Positions 51,239 to 59,827 of a stretch of DNA of 64,000 nt are shown here, piece by piece. The notes below the pieces were generated by a model, which made no database searches, had not been told where the DNA came from, and was given only the letters and a program-made list of their open reading frames with translations. Source of the DNA: an uncultured SAR86 cluster bacterium (lineage in GTDB: Bacteria > Pseudomonadota > Gammaproteobacteria > Magnimaribacterales > D2472); contig CACIJE010000002.1 in NCBI GenBank assembly GCA_902586925.1, forward strand, positions 1-64,000. The letters are read 5' to 3'. The position numbers were made by a program, and so were the translations under genes. Each line of letters begins with the position of its first letter. Position 1 is the stretch's first letter.

Positions 51239-52810
51239 TTATATTAATTCATTAATTAATTTATTTGTAAGTTTATCAATGTCAGTTACAACATTCTCAT
51301 GTCCAACACAACCATAAATATGTTGATCTGGTCTGTATATTGCTGCTGTAATATTGTTTTCTTTTGACCATCTATATATTTTTTTATCTTTGTTAAATTC
51401 ATGGTCTTTGTCTAAAAGATGTATATTTTCTCTAAATATTTTTGAGGATTCTAATTTTTTAATTTTGTTACAAATATTATTAGTGTTATCAAATATTAAG
51501 ATTCCAAAATTATTACCAAGATATTGATCAAATAAATTATTTTCAACTTTAATTTTCAAGGAGGGATGCGGAATAATTACACCATTAATATCATTAGGAA
51601 ATAGTTCTTTATCTATTATTCCATTTTTAATTTTCCATGGTTTTTGAAATTTTAATGGTTTTAAAAGTCTTGGTATGTAGCTAGCAATATTTAGGTACAT
51701 ATCTCTTAAAGTTGCTGTAAACCAATCTTGACTTCCAATAATATCACCTTGTTTCATTGCTCCTTTTATAACAAAATCAACAATTCCTTTTCTTTCTGTT
51801 GAATAAGTATCTAGGATTTTTTTATTAAAAATGTTGTTCATCACTCCTGACAATTTCCAGCATAAATTATATGAGTCTTTTATGCCTTGGCATAAGCCTT
51901 GACCTAAAAATGGAGGCATTTGATGAGCTGCATCTCCCAAAAGAAAGCAGTTATTAAATTTAAAATCATTTGCTAATAAACCATGAAATGTATAGGCACT
52001 AGATCTTAACAATTTACCACTATTCAGAGGAATTTCTGGATTTAGCCTCCATAGATGCGGCTTCATCATTTTACGAATATTTTTCTCATCTTCTAAGGTC
52101 TCTAAATTATCATCAGAATTAACCTTAAATTCCCATCTTACATGTTGTCCTGTTATCGGAACAATTGTTGTTGGTCTTTTATAGTCACATATTTGATATC
52201 GATCAGTATTAATTTTATATTTATCATCGACTTGATAATCAACAACCACCCAATCTTGATCACATTTATAATCAAACGATTCTATACTTAATGCCTTTCT
52301 AACAAAACTATTAGCACCATCGCAAGCTAATACATAGCTACTTGTTATATATTCTTTTTCTTCTTTGTTAACATTTAATAAAGTTAGGTTATTAATAGAT
52401 TCTTGAGCATCTATGTTAGTTAACTTATAACCAAGTTTTATATCAATATTTTTATGTTTAACAGCTTCACTTCTTAAAAATCTTTCAAATATAGGTTGAT
52501 TAAAGAAAACACTTTCATCATAACCATTAATTGGCTCATCAAGTTTAAGATTGATATTAACAATTGATTTGCCTTTATTATTTAAAAAATTTATTCCTTC
52601 CATTGGATGAATAATTTTGGAAATTTCATCCATAAAACCCATTGATTGGAATATCCTTTGGGTTTGCCCGTCAAAATGAACAGCTCTTGGAATATCCCAG
52701 ATTTCTTTTTTGGGCTCTATTACAATAGTATTAAAACCTTTTTGTCCAAATAAGTTTGCCGTTACAGCTCCGACGGGACCGTAACCGATTATTGCAATAT
52801 CATAGTGCAT
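51239..52810 (-). CDS. FAD-dependent aromatic-ring-type monooxygenase (MhpA-like)
   Basis: YDIAIIGYGPVGAVTANLFGQKGFNTIVIE; ACDGANSFVRKAL; FLLGDAAHQMPPFLGQGLCQGIKDSYNLCWKL (GD motif). Confidence 0.91.
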   Translation of the reverse strand: MHYDIAIIGYGPVGAVTANLFGQKGFNTIVIEPKKEIWDIPRAVHFDGQTQRIFQSMGFMDEISKIIHPMEGINFLNNKGKSIVNINLKLDEPINGYDESVFFNQPIFERFLRSEAVKHKNIDIKLGYKLTNIDAQESINNLTLLNVNKEEKEYITSSYVLACDGANSFVRKALSIESFDYKCDQDWVVVDYQVDDKYKINTDRYQICDYKRPTTIVPITGQHVRWEFKVNSDDNLETLEDEKNIRKMMKPHLWRLNPEIPLNSGKLLRSSAYTFHGLLANDFKFNNCFLLGDAAHQMPPFLGQGLCQGIKDSYNLCWKLSGVMNNIFNKKILDTYSTERKGIVDFVIKGAMKQGDIIGSQDWFTATLRDMYLNIASYIPRLLKPLKFQKPWKIKNGIIDKELFPNDINGVIIPHPSLKIKVENNLFDQYLGNNFGILIFDNTNNICNKIKKLESSKIFRENIHLLDKDHEFNKDKKIYRWSKENNITAAIYRPDQHIYGCVGHENVVTDIDKLTNKLINELI

Positions 52811-52838
52811 GTTTGTATTATATTTCTTGTTGATTTAT

Positions 52839-52856
52839 TTTAGTCAAGTGGATAAA
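52839..52856. promoter_or_regulatory. Putative TetR operator, copy 2: TTTAGTCA-AG-TGGATAAA
   Basis: Divergent region between the FAD monooxygenase (start 52810) and mmsA-like gene (start 52883); matches copies 1 and 3. Confidence 0.7.
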
Positions 52857-52882
52857 GTAGTCAATAAATATAATTCAATATT

Positions 52883-54370
52883 ATGTATACAGTAAATAAT
52901 TTTATAAACGGTAAGTCTGATTCAACATCATCTAAATCTTCAAAAATTATAAACCCATCTTATGGAGTAGATATCGGTGAAGTCTTATATGCATCAAAAG
53001 AATCAGCTAACTTAGCAATTGATGCTGCATCAGATGCTTTTAAAACTTGGTCTAAAACAGGCATGAGTTACAGAGCTGAGTTGATTTTAAAATTCAGACA
53101 AGAGGTAATTAACAAATCTGCTGAAATTATTGATATATGTACTAAAGAAGCTGGTAAAACTAAACCAGATGCAGAAGCAGAACTTGATCGCGCTATCCAG
53201 GCATTGACACATGCATCAGGCATTCAACATTTCTATCCTGCTCATATAAGTCGAAATGTTGCAGGAAACATAGATATAGCTGATATGAGATACCCTATCG
53301 GTGTTGTTGCAGGTGTAGGTCCATTTAATTTTCCAATATTAATTCCAATACTTCACAGCTCAATGGCTCTTGTTACTGGAAATACCTACATAGCTAAACC
53401 AAGCGAAAAAGTGCCGTCTATATCAAGACTATATGCTGATATTTATAAAGATATTGGATTGCCAGATGGATGTTATAACGTTATTAATGGTGGAAAAGAT
53501 ATTGTTGAGTATATTGTTTCACATCAAAAAGTTGATGGATTAGCATTTATTGGAAGCACTAACGCAGCCAGAAGCTTGAAAGCTCTCGGTGTTAAGAGCA
53601 ATACTAAAGTACAAGCACTTGGTGGTGGTAAGAATCATATGATTGTCTTGCCAGATGCTGATCTTGACATGGCAGCTGACGCAGCTGTGTCGGCAAGTTT
53701 TGGTGCAGCAGGTCAAAGATGTATGGCAGTTTCAGTTGTCGTTGCTGTAGGAGATATAGCAGATGATTTAGTTGTAAAAATTAAAGAAAGAATACCTAAT
53801 ATCAAAATGGGTGTTACAGATGACAACAATACAGAACTTGGCCCAGTTATATCAAAAGATAATAAAGATAGAATATATTCTTTTATTGAATCTGCTGAAC
53901 CAGATGGTGCCACATTATTAGTCGATGGAAGAGAGCAATCTAACTCATTTGAAGGATGTTTTGTTGGCGCTACTTTAATCGATAATGTAAAACCTGGTAT
54001 GTCAGTTTATGAAAATGAAATCTTTGGGCCTGTACTCTCATTTGTTAGGGTAGAGACATATGAGCAAGCAATGAATATTTTAGATGGTCATAAATTAGGA
54101 AATGGTGCTGCATTATTTACACGTGATGGTGGAGCTGCAAAAAAATGGGCTGATGAAGTTCAAGCTGGTTCTATCGGTATTAATGTACCGATTCCTTTGC
54201 CTACATATGCACATAGTTTTGGAGGATGGAAGGATAGTGGATTTTCAGAAACAAAAGCTTTTGGACCATCTTCAATAGATTTTTATACAAAAACAAAATC
54301 TATAGCAACAAAGTGGCCTGATCCAAAAGACAGTAAAGTTGATTTAGGGTTCCCAAAAAACGATAACTAA
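52883..54370 (+). CDS. Methylmalonate-semialdehyde dehydrogenase-like (CoA-acylating ALDH family)
   Basis: YTVNNFINGKSD, PIGVVAGVGPFNFPILIPILHSSMALVTGNTYIAKPSEKVPS, FGAAGQRCMAVSVVVAVG, GSIGINVPIPLPTYAHSFGGWKDSGF: MmsA-type. Confidence 0.92.
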   Translation: MYTVNNFINGKSDSTSSKSSKIINPSYGVDIGEVLYASKESANLAIDAASDAFKTWSKTGMSYRAELILKFRQEVINKSAEIIDICTKEAGKTKPDAEAELDRAIQALTHASGIQHFYPAHISRNVAGNIDIADMRYPIGVVAGVGPFNFPILIPILHSSMALVTGNTYIAKPSEKVPSISRLYADIYKDIGLPDGCYNVINGGKDIVEYIVSHQKVDGLAFIGSTNAARSLKALGVKSNTKVQALGGGKNHMIVLPDADLDMAADAAVSASFGAAGQRCMAVSVVVAVGDIADDLVVKIKERIPNIKMGVTDDNNTELGPVISKDNKDRIYSFIESAEPDGATLLVDGREQSNSFEGCFVGATLIDNVKPGMSVYENEIFGPVLSFVRVETYEQAMNILDGHKLGNGAALFTRDGGAAKKWADEVQAGSIGINVPIPLPTYAHSFGGWKDSGFSETKAFGPSSIDFYTKTKSIATKWPDPKDSKVDLGFPKNDN

Positions 54371-54372
54371 TA

Positions 54373-55614
54373 GTGTCGATCATCACTAAATATGTCTCAT
54401 ATTTTATATTTATTTTTATAGATCTATTTATTTATATAAAAATCTTTTTTCGTGAATATTTTTTTTATTCTCCAAAGATAAATAAAATTAATTTCATTAA
54501 AAGTGTTTTAACTGTAGATGGGCTTGATCATAAAATTTATGAATTTGGTGATATTAATGCATCAAATCAAAATACTTTACTATTAATTGGTGGTATTCCG
54601 ACAGATCCCATGGATTCAATGACTTGGTTAGCTAATGAAATAAATCAAATTAATGATAACTTGAGAGTCATAATTTTGAATATGCCTTATTATGAAGATG
54701 ATTTTGATATAGATGTGAATAATAAATATGCAATCTCAAATGGAAGAGATTTAGTTACAGATAAAATTATTGATTTTTCCAATACCAGGGTTGATTGTAA
54801 ATTTTCTCATGAAAACCAAGGAAAGAAAATTAAACATTTTCTTGATGCTCTTAATATTAACTCTTGCCATCTTGTAGGGCACGATAGGGGAGCAGTAATA
54901 TTAGAATATTTTGCAATTAATTATCCAGAACATGTACTTAGCTACTCAAGAGGTTCTCAGGTATGGAATTATTACAAACCAGAATGGGAGGCTCTTGCTC
55001 CAAATATTTGTGTTGGACCACCGCATTCAATTATGTCAACTTATCATCAGCTCAGAATACTATTATTTGCAGTTATTTTTTTAAAAAAACCACTAGATCT
55101 ATTATCAGATACATTTGATTCAAAAGGTAAAAGAGCATTAAAGGGATCTCATTTATATGATAGGTATACACACGTTAAATATAAATCACAAATAACTTAT
55201 AAAAGTTATTTCTATAAATTTAAACAATCTCTTATTCAAGGTGGCAAAAATAGTGAAGTTGACAATAGATCAAAACTATTAGATAAGGATTTTCCGATTA
55301 TGCAATTTCAAGGTGAAGATGAATTTAAATATAATAAATCAGGTACTTTAATTTCAGATCAACCATACTTTGGAAAATATAATTTATTCAAGAATGAAAT
55401 TGAAGATATTTATCCAGGATGTGTAGGTCAAGATTTAAATAATTATCAAAGACAATATGTTACTGAAAAAAATGCTTATAAAGAAATCCAGTTAAAGCCA
55501 AACGCTAGGTTTTCAAAATTCTGCTTAATACCAGATTCAGCACATTTTAATGTAATAGAAAATCCTTATGGTTGTGCAAAAGCGATTATAGATTTTATTG
55601 ACGAAACCAACTAG
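54373..55614 (+). CDS. Alpha/beta hydrolase (epoxide-hydrolase/dehalogenase-like), GTG start, N-terminal hydrophobic anchor
   Basis: N-terminal TM segment; LLLIGGIPTDPMDSMTWL; HLVGHDRGAVILEYFAINYPEHV nucleophile-elbow-type motif; C-terminal DSAHFNVIENP catalytic-His region. Confidence 0.8.
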   Translation: MSIITKYVSYFIFIFIDLFIYIKIFFREYFFYSPKINKINFIKSVLTVDGLDHKIYEFGDINASNQNTLLLIGGIPTDPMDSMTWLANEINQINDNLRVIILNMPYYEDDFDIDVNNKYAISNGRDLVTDKIIDFSNTRVDCKFSHENQGKKIKHFLDALNINSCHLVGHDRGAVILEYFAINYPEHVLSYSRGSQVWNYYKPEWEALAPNICVGPPHSIMSTYHQLRILLFAVIFLKKPLDLLSDTFDSKGKRALKGSHLYDRYTHVKYKSQITYKSYFYKFKQSLIQGGKNSEVDNRSKLLDKDFPIMQFQGEDEFKYNKSGTLISDQPYFGKYNLFKNEIEDIYPGCVGQDLNNYQRQYVTEKNAYKEIQLKPNARFSKFCLIPDSAHFNVIENPYGCAKAIIDFIDETN

Positions 55615-57166
55615 ATTTTAAATAAAACTTTATTAATATACCAAATAATACACTGACCAAGATTGCTATAATAACTTCTTGTTTATAGGCCAAAATCATA
55701 ATCCATATGAATAATATTAAGTTAATGAAAGGTGAGGGTGGTTCTTTTAGTTCGTAATCTCTATCTAGCCAGGGATTTCCAATAAATCTAGTTTCTTCTG
55801 TAAATCTATCTCCCCATAAAAACATCATCACAGGATCAATTTTTGGCGGATTCATCCAAAGAGTCTGATTATCTATTGTATTTTTCATTTCATTAAATAC
55901 TTCTTGATATTGTTGAGATAAATCTTTAGTTTCATATGGGTCATTTAATATATCGTATAGCTCATAAGTTTTGGGACCATTTGCTTGTATATTTTGACTA
56001 TAAAATAGTTTCCATTTCCCATTAAAAAGAGCTCTTTCGTCATGAATTACAATATTGCCAGTATGGACATTTATTGGTTCTTTAATATTGTTATTGAGTA
56101 AATCATCCCATCTATCAATACCCGTAAAACGATCGTTATTTACTTTAATAGAAACAGCTGATAAAAGTGTTGGTAATAAATCTTGTGCAAAGAAAAATTG
56201 ATCAGATATTCCTCCCTCTAAGACACCTTTCCAGTAAATTACTGCAGGAACTCGAATTCCGCCTTCATATGCTGAAAGTTTGCTTCCCCTTAATTTACCT
56301 GAACTACCTCTTGCAGACAAAAGATCAGGAGCTATCACTTTTGCTATTGGATCAACATCAAAAACAGGGCCGTTATCACTAAAAAATATAATAATTGTTT
56401 CTTCAAGAAGATCTGAATCTTCTATAGCTTTAATTATTTTTCCAATCTCTCTATCTAAAGAAAAAATATTAGCGGCATATTTTCTATCATATTCATTATC
56501 TATATTTTTAAATAATTTAATATCACTTACCTCAGCTTGAATAGGGGTATGAGGTGCATTAAAAGCAACATATAAAAAAAGTGGTACAGATGCATCTTTG
56601 TTTTCAATTATTTTTACAGCTTCATTTGCAATAAGAGTTGTAGAATAACCATCTTCATATAAAACTTCTCCGTTTCTATGCCAATCTAGTCTTCCTGAAA
56701 AACCATGATCAAAGTAACCAATACCGCCCATAAGGTGTCCATAAGTTGAATCAAAACCTCTATTTTTTGGTAAAAAAGCTTCTTTGGACATGCCTAGGTG
56801 CCATTTTCCTGATAATGCTGTTTTATATCCTGCTTCTTTTAAGAATTCAGGCATAATTTTATGTTCAAGTGGCATACCAAAAGATTCAACTCTTGGATTC
56901 GCAAAAGGGCGAACGACTCCATTTGCAAAGTTATTAATACCTGTAAGCATAGATGCTCTTGTGGGGCTACATGATGGATCAGCATAAAATCGATTCATCT
57001 CTAAACCTTTTGAGACCAAGTTATCAATGTTTGGTGTTGGAATCGTGCCACCGTGATAAGAGACATCACCCCAACCAAGATCATCTGTTAATATAATTAC
57101 TATATTTGGCCTATCTATGGCAATTAAACTACATGAAAATAATAGTAAAAATATAAATCTATTCAT
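55595..57166 (-). CDS. Type-I sulfatase, secreted, with C-terminal TM segments
   Basis: Signal peptide; RPNIVIILTDDLGWGDVSYHGG; formylglycine motif CSPTRASMLTG; GKWHLG; FSDNGP; C-terminal hydrophobic helices. Confidence 0.93.
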   Translation of the reverse strand: MNRFIFLLLFSCSLIAIDRPNIVIILTDDLGWGDVSYHGGTIPTPNIDNLVSKGLEMNRFYADPSCSPTRASMLTGINNFANGVVRPFANPRVESFGMPLEHKIMPEFLKEAGYKTALSGKWHLGMSKEAFLPKNRGFDSTYGHLMGGIGYFDHGFSGRLDWHRNGEVLYEDGYSTTLIANEAVKIIENKDASVPLFLYVAFNAPHTPIQAEVSDIKLFKNIDNEYDRKYAANIFSLDREIGKIIKAIEDSDLLEETIIIFFSDNGPVFDVDPIAKVIAPDLLSARGSSGKLRGSKLSAYEGGIRVPAVIYWKGVLEGGISDQFFFAQDLLPTLLSAVSIKVNNDRFTGIDRWDDLLNNNIKEPINVHTGNIVIHDERALFNGKWKLFYSQNIQANGPKTYELYDILNDPYETKDLSQQYQEVFNEMKNTIDNQTLWMNPPKIDPVMMFLWGDRFTEETRFIGNPWLDRDYELKEPPSPFINLILFIWIMILAYKQEVIIAILVSVLFGILIKFYLKSSWFRQ

Positions 57167-57194
57167 CTAATTATTATATAACTTTGTTGATATT

Positions 57195-57212
57195 TTTAGT
57201 CATATGGATAAA
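57195..57212. promoter_or_regulatory. Putative TetR operator, copy 3: TTTAGTCA-TA-TGGATAAA
   Basis: Divergent region between sulfatase (start 57166) and DUF1330 gene (start 57241), 28 bp from each start codon; contains TTTA-NN-CATATG-NN-TAAA symmetry. Confidence 0.7.
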
Positions 57213-57240
57213 CTTATATTAGTGTTTCTAAGGAGAAAAA

Positions 57241-57552
57241 ATGGCAAATATTAGTGTATATGTAGTTGTAAATTTAACTATTAATGATGCAGAAGAATAT
57301 AGAATTTATGAAAAAGGATTTTTTCCAATTTTAAAAAAACATAATGGAACATTCATTACATATGATGATTCGCCAGATGTATTAGAGGGACCAAAACCAT
57401 TATCTGGAAGGGCAATTATTTTTTCATTTCCAACTGAAGAAGATGCTAATAATTGGTGGAATGATGAAGATTATCAAGAATTAAGTGATCATAGAAGGGC
57501 GGGAACAAATGCAACTATTCAACGTATTAAGGGGCTTCCTCCTAGAGAATAA
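57241..57552 (+). CDS. DUF1330 family protein
   Basis: YVVVNLTINDAEEYRIYEKGFFPILKKHNGTFITYDDSPDVLEGPKPLSGRAIIFSFPTEEDANNWWNDEDYQEL; AAGGAG RBS. Confidence 0.87.
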   Translation: MANISVYVVVNLTINDAEEYRIYEKGFFPILKKHNGTFITYDDSPDVLEGPKPLSGRAIIFSFPTEEDANNWWNDEDYQELSDHRRAGTNATIQRIKGLPPRE

Positions 57553-58094
57553 TGATTGATTATCTAAAAATACAAAAAATAATACATTGGTTGATGGCGA
57601 TCATCATAATGCTTGATTTAAATGTTGCTCAAAAATTTGGAGGTGAAATGCAACTATTGGATCGTTTAGATTCAAGAGTTGATCATGCTACAGCAGGGAT
57701 GATTGTTACGTTTTTATTTGTTTTAAGAATAATATTAAGATATCGCTATGGAGCTCCAAGCCTTCCTCAGTCAATGCCATTATGGCAAAAATATTCTGCA
57801 AAATTGGGTCATTATGGACTATATTTTCTTATGGGTTTATTAATTGTATCTGGAATTACAACAGCAAATTTTACTAGTGATCCAATAGTAGTATTTGGTT
57901 TATTTAACTTATCTTCAGAAGTTGATAATTTATATATGTTTGACTTAATTCGAGGTATTCATGAATTTGCAACAAACGCTATAATTGTATTAATAATTGT
58001 TCATATATTTGCTGCTATTTATCACCATTATATTTTAAAAGATGACTCTACCAAAAACATGCTTAAATTTTGGACAAGAAAATCTATAAGATGA
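57552..58094 (+). CDS. Cytochrome b561-family protein
   Basis: IQKIIHWLMAIIIMLDL, VDHATAGMIVTFLFVLRIILR, LGHYGLYFLMGLLIVSG, IHEFATNAIIVLIIVHIFAAIYHHYI. Confidence 0.88.
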   Translation: MIDYLKIQKIIHWLMAIIIMLDLNVAQKFGGEMQLLDRLDSRVDHATAGMIVTFLFVLRIILRYRYGAPSLPQSMPLWQKYSAKLGHYGLYFLMGLLIVSGITTANFTSDPIVVFGLFNLSSEVDNLYMFDLIRGIHEFATNAIIVLIIVHIFAAIYHHYILKDDSTKNMLKFWTRKSIR

Positions 58095-58564
58095 TAGTTC
58101 AGAGTCAATTAGAAATTAATAAACAATCTAATATAGTCCTTAATTTAATTAAAAGCCAAAATAATCTTGAAAAATTTCATCCTTTTTGTAAAAAAAATAT
58201 AGTCATTAAATGGGATGGTAAAAATTCTGAGGATATTGTAATTTACCATAGCAAAAAAAAATATATTAGAAGATTTTATGAATGGAACGAAAATGGTTAT
58301 AAGCTTGAAATATTTGAAGATAGAAAGCTTGCAGATATTACTTGGATTGTTAATGAATTTAACAGCAAATCAATTATTAAAATTAAAGCAAAACTTTATT
58401 TACCATATAAATATAAATTAATTAATACAATTATATTCAATATATATGTGAAGTACGTTCTAAAAAGTTACTTAAATTCTGTTGTAAAAGGTCTTAAATA
58501 CTATCTAGAAACCAACAAAACTGTATCAAACAATCAATTTGGTAAACATATATGGTATTCCTAA
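58091..58564 (+). CDS. Hypothetical protein, possible SRPBCC/polyketide-cyclase fold
   Basis: MIVQSQLEINKQSNIVLNLIKSQNNLEKFHPFCKKNIVIKWDG...; ATGA overlap with the cytochrome b561 stop supports the start at 58091. Confidence 0.6.
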   Translation: MIVQSQLEINKQSNIVLNLIKSQNNLEKFHPFCKKNIVIKWDGKNSEDIVIYHSKKKYIRRFYEWNENGYKLEIFEDRKLADITWIVNEFNSKSIIKIKAKLYLPYKYKLINTIIFNIYVKYVLKSYLNSVVKGLKYYLETNKTVSNNQFGKHIWYS

Positions 58565-58610
58565 CATTTATTATTTAACATAATATATATTATGCGAACT
58601 AAAATATATT

Positions 58611-59804
58611 ATGTATAGAAGAAAATTCATACAAAATATTGCCCTATTAGCCCTAATATCCCCTTTTATTAAATTAAATGCGTCAACAAATAAGAGGATT
58701 GTAGTGGTAGGTGCTGGCATAGTTGGAACATCAATAGCTTATGAATTATCAAATCTTGGAATTAAAACGATTCTAATAGATAAATATAAAGCAGGCTCAG
58801 GAACAAGTAACTCATCTTTCAATTGGATTAATGCAACATATCCAAAAAAGCCCTACTCTTACAATTATCTTGCACAATTGGGAATAAAGGCATTTAAAGA
58901 CATACAAAATGAATTAAATTATGACATTCAATGGAATGGATCATTGGAGTGGGTAAATTCAAAAAAATCTCAAAAGGAATTAATTGATGAAGTAAAAAAA
59001 TTAATGCAGTATCAAACATTCACTAAACATAAAATAATAAATTACAAAAAAGCCAATATTTTAGAAAATAAATTAGACTTTAGAAATAATATAAATATTG
59101 TTTATTCAGAAGAAGATGGTGTTATAGAAACAAATGAATTTATAAGGTTGTTAATTGATAGGATTCACTTTAATGGATCGAAAGTATTAGAAGAATGTGA
59201 GTTTGAAAGTATTAAGTATACAAATAATACAATTTCTTCAATTATTACATCAAAAGGTGAAATAGCTGCAGATCAAATTGTATTTGCATGCGGTATAGAT
59301 ACTAACAAAATATTAAATAAGAAATTATTAAAATCGCCAGAACCTGGAATTATTATAAAATCAAAACCATACAAAAAAATTATTAATAAAATAATATATG
59401 GGCCTGGTATTCATCTATATCAACAAAATGATGGAAGAGTAATTATAGGAGAACAAGGGTTACTAGAAAAAAATGATACAAATAAATTCTTAGATTATCC
59501 TTCACAATTTGATTCAAAATCAATGCAAAACAAATACGTCAACAAAATTATTAATGTTGGCAAAACATTTTTTAATGACATTAAATCTTTGGATATAGAT
59601 GAAGTTAAAATTGGGTGGAGACCTATACCATTGGACGAAAAACCCATTATCGGAAGATTAAATTACGATAAAAATATATATATAGCAACTATGCACAGTG
59701 GAATAACTCTTGGACCAATTGTTGGAAAACTTGTAGCAAAGGAACTTACTCAAAATAAAGAACTTTCTATATTAGATAGTTTTAGGCCCGGAAGATTCTT
59801 ATAA
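58611..59804 (+). CDS. Exported FAD-dependent oxidoreductase (DAO family)
   Basis: Tat-like MYRRKFIQNIALLALISPF then RIVVVGAGIVGTSIAYELSNLGIKTILIDKY; C-terminal IGWRPIPLDEKPIIGRL...MHSGITLGPIVGKLVAKEL. Confidence 0.86.
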   Translation: MYRRKFIQNIALLALISPFIKLNASTNKRIVVVGAGIVGTSIAYELSNLGIKTILIDKYKAGSGTSNSSFNWINATYPKKPYSYNYLAQLGIKAFKDIQNELNYDIQWNGSLEWVNSKKSQKELIDEVKKLMQYQTFTKHKIINYKKANILENKLDFRNNINIVYSEEDGVIETNEFIRLLIDRIHFNGSKVLEECEFESIKYTNNTISSIITSKGEIAADQIVFACGIDTNKILNKKLLKSPEPGIIIKSKPYKKIINKIIYGPGIHLYQQNDGRVIIGEQGLLEKNDTNKFLDYPSQFDSKSMQNKYVNKIINVGKTFFNDIKSLDIDEVKIGWRPIPLDEKPIIGRLNYDKNIYIATMHSGITLGPIVGKLVAKELTQNKELSILDSFRPGRFL

Positions 59805-59827
59805 TTTATATAAAATAAAATATAAAA

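Noticed and set aside
56167-56987. Three plus-strand ORFs (71, 86, 67 aa) inside the sulfatase
   Set aside because: Antisense shadows of a conserved sulfatase reading frame.
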